Both the position numbers and the translations under genes were made by a program. From the NCBI GenBank assembly GCA_013115135.1, contig JABANP010000277.1, forward strand, positions 1-64,000: 64,000 nucleotides of DNA, read 5' to 3'. The stretch comes from Perkinsus olseni (taxonomy: Eukaryota; Perkinsozoa; Perkinsida; Perkinsidae). The first letter of the stretch is position 1. Each line of letters opens with the position of its first letter. Under the pieces are notes generated by a model. It saw only the letters and a program-made list of their open reading frames with translations. It was not told the origin of the DNA and did not search any database. Positions 57,342-64,000 of this stretch are shown here, in pieces.

Positions 57342-57615
57342 ATGAGCGCTGCGGAGAAGCGTGCGGCTTTCGATGAGAACCTTCGAAAGAAGTTCGCCTG
57401 CTGCGTGGACCCCATGAAGGATCTTGGAGTCGCCCTGGAGTTCTGGGCGGAGGTCAAGAGGTGTATAGTGGACATCAGTGATCAGCTTGGAGCGGAGGTG
57501 GGGAGATTTGAACCTGTGCGGGTTTGGGTACAGTGGCTTATTGCAGGAGATGAAACAGGATGTCGTAAAGGCCGACATGCTGTTGTCCGAGAAGCGCGTG
57601 ATGATGAGTATCTAA
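57342..57615 (+). CDS. 74-residue helical protein, unidentified
   Basis: ATG at 57342, 50 bp after the MKT1 stop. Exon 1 (57342-57497) encodes MSAAEKRAAFDENLRKKFAC then DPMKDLGVALEFWAEVKRCI. Exon 2 (57547-57615) encodes EMKQDVVKADMLLSEKRVMM and a stop. It is entirely helical and of the size of small complex subunits (BLOC-1/BORC type), but family is not recognised. The intron has an antisense B-box. The tight spacing to MKT1 leaves little room for a promoter. Confidence 0.6.
57498..57546 (-). repeat. 49-nt intron with antisense B-box
   Basis: The minus strand reads GGTTCAAATCTCC (57514-57502), the form of the B-box in several real tRNAs. Frame continuity (LGAE|EMKQD) fixes the ends. Confidence 0.65.
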
Positions 57616-58004
57616 GTATAGAAAGGAATCTTCCACCAGGTAGGTCGGCCTGAGATACGCGTATCTTTGGTATCCTTTCGACACCAGGTTGATAAACTGC
57701 CATAACATGTTGAGAGTATTTCGTGGCGCGCGACAAAAATACTAACATCCGACTCGCAAGTCCCTCCTCCTTCCCTTACAACCATCACAAGCAGCAGCAG
57801 CATCAGTCGCCGTACTGAAAACTTATTCGTTGGTCTTGATTCGCTGATGGGTATTGGGTTGAGTGGGGCATGGGGTTCGGAGGGGTCCCTTGGGGTTCAT
57901 GGTCATTACTATGTTAATTTAGGTTGTTGTTGTTGTTAAGTTACATCAGCACTAGAAAGACTATCTCTGCTTACTACGTGAGAGAATACTAATAAGACCA
58001 GTAC
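57616..58004. promoter_or_regulatory. Intergenic region with both short motifs
   Basis: Contains GAGATACGCGTATCTTTGGT near 57653 (GTATCTT family) and ATTTCGTGGCGCGCGACA at 57717-57734. No open frame of interest. Either relics of spliced 5'-UTR introns of the gene starting at 58005 or free copies of the elements. Confidence 0.4.
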
Positions 58005-60595
58005 ATGTCGACATCGATTGATACACTACCCGAGACACCGGAAGGCGGCGGCGCTCCAGTGAGGGGCGGCGGGTGGCTCATCTTCAGCATTGATGAGCTG
58101 AAGAAGTACCAGTCTTTGCCGTGCTGCTTGTGTAAGCCGGCTGGAGGAATGCCGGATTTAATTGACAAGGATAATGCCGAGTCTCAAATCCTGCAGCCGC
58201 CGCCGGGTAAGATTGGTCGAGTGGTTAGTGTGCTGGGACGTCGTGTTGGCGACCCAAGATCGATCCCCTAGTGGCTTCATCTTGATGGAATTCTCTCTAC
58301 TGTACGTGAAGGAGAATCGACCTTTCAGGTCGCCGCGGTGGTATGCGAGGGCGGGGAGCGTCGACGGGCGGTCCATCAGCATCCAGTAACAGGAACTATC
58401 CTGCCAGACAGCAGCAGTACGAGAAGACCACCCCTCCTGATCGGAAGAAGTACTGAACATTTGGACGACCGGTCATGGGGTGTGCATTAGGATGGTTATG
58501 TCGTTTCTCGCGCAGGTTCGATCCCCAGGCGGGCAATCGGAATTATAGGAAAGACAACGCTGTTAATGACCGGGGCCATCAGCGTCCGTCGACCGGCAGC
58601 GGTCGTCACCGCGACAATGCAGTGCCGACGGGAGGAGAGGGTCTCAACAAGTTCACACTAGGTGACATTCGCAAGGCAGAATCGACCATTGAGAAGGTAG
58701 CACAGCCTCGGCACCGGAAGGCCGTGGGTTCAACTCCTCCACCCTTCAGAGTTCTATGACGGTTGGGGAGTATGTGAAGAAGGTTGCCTGTGGGGAAATC
58801 TCTGGGGAAGCGAGTCCTGCTAAGTGAGTGGGGATACTGAGGTCTCCCTCCTCTGCGCTCTAGGCTGCTGCCACTCGACGGAGCCGACTAGGTTTCGGTC
58901 GCCGGGTGGACTGCATTTATGTTGTGCACGGTTCAACCTAAGATACGTATCGGTTCATGGTGTCGTTGTTATCAGGAAGAGCGGTCAGGAGTCGGGTAGC
59001 ATCTTCGACCAAATCTCGACGAGGAGGGGGAGCAATAGGATGTCCGAGTGGCTGAAGCCCCGACAGCAGCAGCAGCCTGCTGCTATCGACAGTGCGGAGC
59101 AACAGAAGGTACTGCTGCAGGGACTCGTACCCAGGGTCTTTGGATTACCCAATGTGTGCTTAGTTGAAAGCCGGCTTGCCCAAGGGAGCTGTGACGCTCG
59201 AGGAGCTGGAGAAGGGTGCTAAGGCTACCGCTCCTGCTGCAAGGCCTACTGGGGTAAGAGAGTGTCGGCTACGTGCTCTCCGCTATGCTTCACACCCGCG
59301 ATGGGAGTAGAGCGTCTATCGGGGCCATCTCGCGTTGGTTATTTATTGCCGGCCTTCCAGGATGGCAGCAACGAAGCAGGGCGCGCCCTTCTTGCTATGA
59401 TCGGTGGTGGAGGGAGTTCGGGCAGCCGAAAAGACGTAACACCTCGTCGGACTTCCACGCCCTGTTGCTAGCCAGAATAGGTGATATGGTCGCTCTCAGG
59501 AAAACGGCGGTGACCATCAGGCAGCGCAGCAGCAGCGGCAGCAACAGCAGTCGGGTATGGGTAGCGTGCACGACGAGACGTTGAGGATCCTCCGGGAGCA
59601 ACAGCAGTTGAGGACGGATGCCAAGCAGCATGGACGCCGGGGCAATGATGATGGTGGCGAGCAGATGAAGCGCCTTCAGAGGCAACTGGCTCAGGTGATG
59701 TCGCGAAAGTTGGGGAGAGGTTGGTATAGGTTTGACTCATATGCTTAGGTGAGGACAAAGGGCCAGGTTTCTCCTACTGCATCGAACCCTGTGGGCGGTG
59801 GCCAGCACACGTCCCCGCGGAAGGGGGGAGCCCCTGATGGTGCCTACGCTTCTCAAGCATCTCAATATGCTCAGCAGAGGGCCGCTCTGAACCAAGGTAT
59901 CTTAGCTCCATTCGGGGAAGATATGAAATAGGTCAACTTCAGCTCTGCTCAGGTTCCAGGGGGAATGGGTAACATGCCAATGCCAGCAGCTGCTCCTGTG
60001 ATGCCCTCCTCCAGCGATGGGTGCATACGGCCAACAGCCTCCTATGTATGGTGGGATGCTCAATCCGCCACCACTGCCGCAGCCGCCCATGCAACAACAG
60101 CATCAGCAGCAGAGTCAGCAAGCTCAGATGCAGATGTTGTTGCAGCAGCTGCAGCAGCAGCAAAGGCGTCAAGAACAACAGTAAGTCGTTCCAGGCAACG
60201 ACCCGTTCCAACCCTCACGCTATGAGCGCCCTTTCCGTTCACTCCTGAGACCATTCGTGCAGGCAGATGCGGCTACCACCTCCAGTTTGAGAGCTCTCAC
60301 TTGTTCGATGCAGGTACGATCCGCATCAGATGGCTCGTCGTCAACAACATCAGCATCAGCAGATGGCTGCTACGGCCGCAGCAGCTGCTGCTGCGACCAG
60401 GGGTCAGCGAGGAGGGTTCCAACCACAACAGGTAGGGATAGCTCAGTGGTCAGCGCGTTTGGCTGCTGTTGTGAAGGTTGGGGGTTCCATTCGTTGCGAG
60501 ATCATGTTTGACTCTTTCAGGGAGCGCCCTTATATCCCGGCTCCTGGCACCAGCAATGTAGATCCCTCGCAAGCTGCCCAGTGTGCGCAGCAGTA
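58005..60595 (+). CDS. RGG/Q-rich RNA-granule-type scaffold, possible eIF4E-binding protein
   Basis: ATG at 58005. The N-terminus has LIFSIDELKKYQSLPCCLCK, similar to the start of 4E-T-like eIF4E partners; Phe replaces the usual Tyr of Y-x4-L. Exons: 58005-58206, 58329-58479, 58549-58696, 58750-58823, 58976-59108, 59164-59253, 59361 on and several more. They encode RRGGMRGRGASTGGPSASSN, then KFTLGDIRKAESTIEK, SGSIFDQISTRRGSNRMSEW and LRILREQQQLRTDAKQHG. Next come PPPLPQPPMQQQHQQQSQQA and MARRQQHQHQQMAATAAA. An in-frame TGA at 58454-58456 interrupts exon 2. The following bases (TFGRPVMG) join in frame to exon 3. The last exon (60521-60595) is readable in two frames. Role in translation control is inferred. 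It lies beside MKT1, a known partner of such proteins in yeast and trypanosomes. Confidence 0.55.
58207..58328 (+). repeat. 122-nt intron containing a tRNA-like sequence (sense)
   Basis: A-box TGGTCGAGTGG at 58214 begins exactly 7 nt after the 5' splice site. B-box AGATCGATCCC is at 58257, 43 nt on. In a tRNA the A-box also begins at position 8. Confidence 0.8.
58480..58548 (+). repeat. 69-nt intron with B-box
   Basis: GGTTCGATCCC at 58515-58525, no A-box. Joins the frame after the in-frame TGA to KDNAVNDRGHQ. Confidence 0.6.
58697..58749 (+). repeat. 53-nt intron with B-box
   Basis: GGTTCAACTCC at 58727-58737. Exons STIEK and SSMTVGEYVKKV join in phase 0. Confidence 0.65.
59897..59952 (+). 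repeat. 56-nt intron beginning GTATCTTAG
   Basis: The donor itself is the first part of the GTATCTT family motif, as at 45799. GGAAGATAT further in may be the second arm. Confidence 0.45.
60432..60520 (+). repeat. 89-nt intron that is a tRNA-like sequence (sense)
   Basis: A-box TAGCTCAGTGG at 60439, again exactly 7 nt after the 5' splice site. B-box GGTTCCATTCG is at 60483, 44 nt on. TAGCTCAGTGGT is the commonest D-arm sequence of real tRNAs. Confidence 0.85.
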
Positions 60596-60665
60596 GCCGT
60601 AGCTGCCACGGCTCACAACCGTTAGGTCCCCTGTTCGATTCTACCATAGATTGTTTGTGCCTTTT
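60596..60665 (+). repeat. tRNA-like fragment after the last exon
   Basis: CCCTGTTCGATTCTACC resembles a B-box and T-arm. It follows the proposed stop of the scaffold gene directly, so the stop may itself lie at the donor of one more intron. Confidence 0.4.
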
Positions 60666-60739
60666 TCAACAAGCCCTACCGTCGTCATCATCATAAGCAT
60701 TTAGCAACAACCTCGACAAGACACTCGTCAGTGCTCCCG

Positions 60740-61450
60740 ATGGAGGGTGGTGCTCCGGACCGAAAGGGTTACCTCCTAGCAAATCTACTCGGAAAGTGCT
60801 TCGCTAAGACGGGAGACGAGGGGCGTTGAGTTCAACAGTAAGGGGAGATGGTCGAGTTACTAATTGTAGATGGGATGATTCTTCCATCCTCGATGGGTCC
60901 GCTCTTGCCAAGTCGCGTCCTGCTGAAATCTGCGTCTACTTTCACGGGAGTTCTGCAGCAGTTCGCCAGGACGGCAGCGAGCAGGGAGAGTGGAGGCATC
61001 AAAGGAGCGTGGGCGCAGCTACTCGACCCGCTACCTCAACGGAAGGAGGGGACTGGAGGTGATGAGAAAGCACTTGGAGCACAGGTAGCATGCGAGGGGA
61101 CAACGGGGGCCCTGAGGTGGTCCACAGTCTCATGCTCGTCGGATCGGAACGGGTTGAAGAAGGTTCACGGCACGTCTGTTACTGCCGAGCTTGCCAGTTG
61201 TAACCCTCACAGCACATGTAAACTATCGTCAACCTGCGGTCGAGATAATTTCGTGCAGTACAGTTGTTATGGGAAATGCATCCTCCACTCGATCAGCTCG
61301 ATCCGAATCAAGTTGGAGCATTGTAGTTGTGGCACAACTGTTGTGCCTGGATGTCATCTTCATGTCGATTGTTTGCTTGACCGACTTGGTCGAGGACTCG
61401 GAGCTGAGGCCAACATAGAAAGCTATGTCGCCGAGCTCATCGACGCTTAA
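60740..61450 (+). CDS. Unidentified exons
   Basis: ATG at 60740 gives MEGGAPDRKGYLLANLLGKC. 60848 to about 61058 gives LLKSASTFTGVLQQFARTAA then SGGIKGAWAQLLDPLPQRKE before a GTGATG donor. Frames after that (to 61450) are less convincing. Function unknown. Confidence 0.35.
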
Positions 61451-61459
61451 GGGGGAAGC

Positions 61460-62480
61460 TAGCCGAGCATGGCATCAGCTGAATGAACCGTGGCTACCGC
61501 GAGAAGCAAGTTTGTGGATGTGCGAATCAGCGCTCGCTGTCTCCATTCGTCCTCCGGATGAGGGTCCCAGTCACAGAGGCGGCCGTTTCGAACAGACTCG
61601 CCGGACTCCTACGGACGTCCACATCATGTTCTTTCGCAGTCTGGCGAGGGCGGTTTCTGTGGAGGAGCGTTATTGCGCTCACCGTTCCCGGATACGGCCT
61701 CTCTCGAAGGAGGTCGATCCGAAAGGTTGCATGATCCAGGCGGATGCAAGCTGGAGCTCGAGGGCATCAGGAAACACCTAGAGTGTCCGAGGATTTGTTT
61801 GTCGGAGGGGCGATAGCAGGAGGCAGTGCCTCCGGTGGAACCTGACTGTCGAACATATTCTGATGATCTCTGACCAACGCTGGCCTGTCTGGGTTGAACG
61901 AGTGCTCCACTCCTTGCCCGAAGTCCCCCGTCTTTGAACTTTTGTTCGCTGAATTTCTTCTGATGGGAAAGGAGAAAATTACGAACTTCGTTTACTGACA
62001 CGACGGTTGGTCCTGACCACTCGTCGACCCTGGATTCGGGGGTGGCTGGTGACTTATCATTCTCTCTCCAATGTTATGGGGTGTCCCAACAATGGGTATT
62101 GCTGACATTCAGTTTCAACGTCCATTGGCAGGTCGACCCGAAATGGCTGGAGGAGTTGCAGAGAAGGCGGTCACTGGACTCTGCATCTTCCCAAGCGAGA
62201 AGTGGGCAGAGCCAGCAGCAGCGTTGAGGAAATGCAAGAGAGCAAGTTTGAGGCTCAGCCTTGGGTCCAGCAGACGCTTGCGGAAACAGACGCAAGAGCT
62301 CAGGAGATGTAACGACCCAGATCAAAGTCGTCCGCTGATGCTGCCTGGCAGGGGCCTTTTCGTCTACCCGTCGGCTGGCAACAGCAGGTGGAGGGTCTTC
62401 CCTCTAGGGTCGATAGCGATACTGTTAGCCGCCCTTGGTGTGTCGACTGAGGTGAGTCGCCCCACGGCTGAGTCGACGCT
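61460..62480 (+). CDS. Doubtful exon fragments
   Basis: Short stretches such as 61725-61785 (CKLELEGIRKHLECPRICL) and 62132-62310 (VDPKWLEELQRRRSLDSASS in one frame, SSVEEMQESKFEAQPWVQQT in the next) look coding, but frames change without clear introns. A minus-strand frame (62001-61624) is also open. Not resolved. Confidence 0.25.
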
Positions 62481-62686
62481 TCATGAGCACTGCTCAGTTG
62501 TCTGCCATCACGGATCGACGCCCGGATGGCGACTCCACTGGCCTGGTGGAATGGACTAGGGAAGGGTCTGAGGAAGCTGTCGATTACGTTGATAGGATGG
62601 CTGTGGAGCAGGGAGGACTTGAGGGCTCCTGTCACCGGGGTAGGGCTGTCGTGCTGCGGGTGACGGTCGTACCTTCCCTTCAGATC

Positions 62687-63480
62687 ATCTCTCTGCTGAC
62701 GTGTTCGCTGCTGCATCCGGAAGGAGACAGCTCGGGGTCATCTCCCGCCTCGCCAGCGCCGGCCTCCTGCTCACCAGTGGGGCTATCATAGAGAGACTTC
62801 ACGGTAGTAGGAGTGTACTGCAATTTCGTGGCGCGCGACATAATCCTCCTCCCAGGTCCGGTCAGGTTCCTCGGCGCCGTGACGGCTGCTACGGCTGTTA
62901 GCAACTTGGTCGGTCTTCAACTGAGCTGCACGGACCTCCCCTTGCTCGGCTCCTCCCCTGCTGTTTTCTTCGGGGTCGGCTATCTGAGCATCCTTCGACC
63001 ATTCTCTATGTGGGCCTGTTTGCCCAATCTCCCCATCCCCTGCCAGTGGCTGTTGGCGCCGGCGGTGGTCAGCCTGGCTACTCGAGCGTGGTAAGGTGAC
63101 CATACCAGCAGCCGCTCCCGCGAGGACTCTCTACTTCAGGCGTCTGCTAGGCAGCAGTCGATCGATGGAGACTGTCGATGAGGACGCGACAGCCCCTCGA
63201 CCGTACGAGCAGCTTTCCAACAGGGAGTTGCGGAGGCTGATGAGTCGGACGGCGGTGCAGCTGTCCATGCTAGAGGCGACTCAGGAAGGGGAGGTGGATG
63301 AAGGACGCTCCATTGGAGTGCTCTACGCCACTACTGGCAGCAACAGCAGAAGTGAAATCAACGCTAGTACGCTGAAGCTGTTGTCGTTGTGGATTTACCA
63401 GTGCTGCGTGTGATGGTCAGGTCTGGCGTCCCTACACGACCAGCTGGAGGCCCTCCGACAGGAGTGGTCAGCTCGCGGCG
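62687..63480 (+). CDS. Multi-pass membrane protein exons, possibly rhomboid-like
   Basis: From an acceptor at about 62683 one frame gives FAAASGRRQLGVISRLASAG then LLLTSGAIIERLH to a GTAGTA donor. The intron 62814-62868 contains ATTTCGTGGCGCGCGACA. The next exon is strongly hydrophobic: FLGAVTAATAVSNLVGLQLS, LGSSPAVFFGVGYLSILRPF and PIPCQWLLAPAVVSLATR, to about 63093. GSSPAVFFGVGY recalls the G-x-S-x helix of rhomboid pseudoproteases (UBAC2/derlin relatives) without the catalytic context. This is a weak comparison. 63096-63410 then gives a cytosolic helical tail (YEQLSNRELRRLMSRTAVQL) and SLHDQLEALRQEWSARGG near 63426. The two exons do not join in frame at the obvious splice sites, so the model is tentative. 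Confidence 0.35.
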
Positions 63481-63499
63481 GGTGGCCGAGTGACCGATA

Positions 63500-64000
63500 C
63501 GCCGGTCTCATCAGTGACTTTACCGCCCTCCTCCTCGGGCTGGGATGGGCCTACCTCACACGAGGGCGTTTCCGAACGAGGTTTCCTGGCACTTGAAAAA
63601 CGCAATAGTTGCTTTGTTAATAGTAATACTATCATGCTAGGCGTGCGTTCCGAAGGCGAAGAGAATACCTGTGTAGAGGCTGCTCCTGTGGGTGTCCGCG
63701 GATAGTCAGTTGGTGTACTGTCCCTGCTGCTGCACCCACCCGTAGTGCTGAGCACTCTGCAGTCGTGTAGGTCGTAGAGGTCGACCCTAGCGTCATCGAG
63801 AGATACTGGTCTTCCAAGCTCTCGGCGATGGCAGTAGTGCCGGGTTAGGAAGACTTCAACTGGGCCGTCTTTTGACACGACCAAGTGGTGAGTCTGCCGG
63901 TCTGTGGGGTTGATGGTGGTGGTCTCGTCGTCCGGGGTCGAGGTCCCAGGCGACGTGGATGTGTGAGATGAGGGGGTGATCGCCGGCGATCCAGCAAGTA
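63500..64000. other. End of window, nothing supported
   Basis: Overlapping open frames on both strands (63468-63884 minus, 63490-63705 plus) without motif. Possibly exons continuing beyond the window. Confidence 0.3.

Noticed and set aside
40721..60520. Genuine tRNA genes at the A/B-box sites
   Set aside because: Acceptor and T stems do not pair properly, and the sequences lie in spliced introns between coding exons.

Overview
This is nuclear DNA of a unicellular eukaryote. Genes are split by many short GT-AG introns (mostly 40-130 nt). Proteins are rich in Gln/Ala homopolymers. Recognisable genes include a signal peptidase subunit, an MKT1-type PIN/XPG protein and a urea transporter. Small tandem families of secreted proteins and remnants of a hAT-like transposon and a non-LTR retrotransposon are also present. 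No operons, Shine-Dalgarno-led genes or rRNA were seen. Gene style, transposon content and codon use suggest an alveolate such as Perkinsus, but that is an inference; no phylogenetic test was possible.

Layout. 0-0.8 kb: a ~28-bp tandem repeat and a perfect 31-bp inverted repeat. 0.8-2.0 kb: ribulose-phosphate 3-epimerase (8 exons). 2.9-4.3 kb: two tandem minus-strand copies of a small secreted Thr-rich protein, one with a nonsense codon. 7-11.6 kb: unidentified coiled-coil exons. 13.3-16.4 kb: GET3/ArsA-type ATPase. 18.5-20.3 kb: hAT-like transposase (minus). 20.9-22.1 kb: an orphan exon and a SPOUT (TrmH/SpoU) methyltransferase. 23.5-26.5 kb: a duplicated block with a second secreted family. 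27.1-27.9 kb: non-LTR element 3' end. 28-30.4 kb: nothing convincing. 30.5-32.7 kb: urea transporter. 34.2-38.1 kb: Q/A-rich PDZ protein. 39.2-40.3 kb: cyclin-like protein. 40.3-44.4 kb: two coiled-coil genes. 45.1-47.5 kb: alpha/beta-hydrolase-like and UIM-containing exons. 48.2-49.7 kb: minus-strand zinc-finger gene. 50.8-51.9 kb: signal peptidase complex subunit 3. 52.0-54.1 kb: unidentified acidic protein. 54.4-57.3 kb: MKT1. 57.3-60.6 kb: a tiny helical gene and an RGG/Q-rich scaffold. 60.7-64 kb: unidentified exons including a membrane protein.

The most unusual signal lies in the introns. Several introns of the right half are tRNA-like sequences. They carry a Pol III A-box and a B-box 43-45 nt apart (the spacing inside a tRNA), in sense or antisense, in introns often ~90 nt long. 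Other introns of ~50-70 nt carry only the B-box half, or only an 18-nt motif that looks like the A-box half. A second short family is a hairpin of the form GTATCTT...AAGATAC. Together they look like introner-type (intron-generating) repeats derived from a tRNA-SINE.

Several genes with clear homology carry single-base frame breaks or in-frame stops. These may be pseudogenisation, allelic damage, assembly errors or unusual decoding; the sequence alone cannot decide. Exon boundaries given here are by-eye splice predictions checked for reading-frame continuity.
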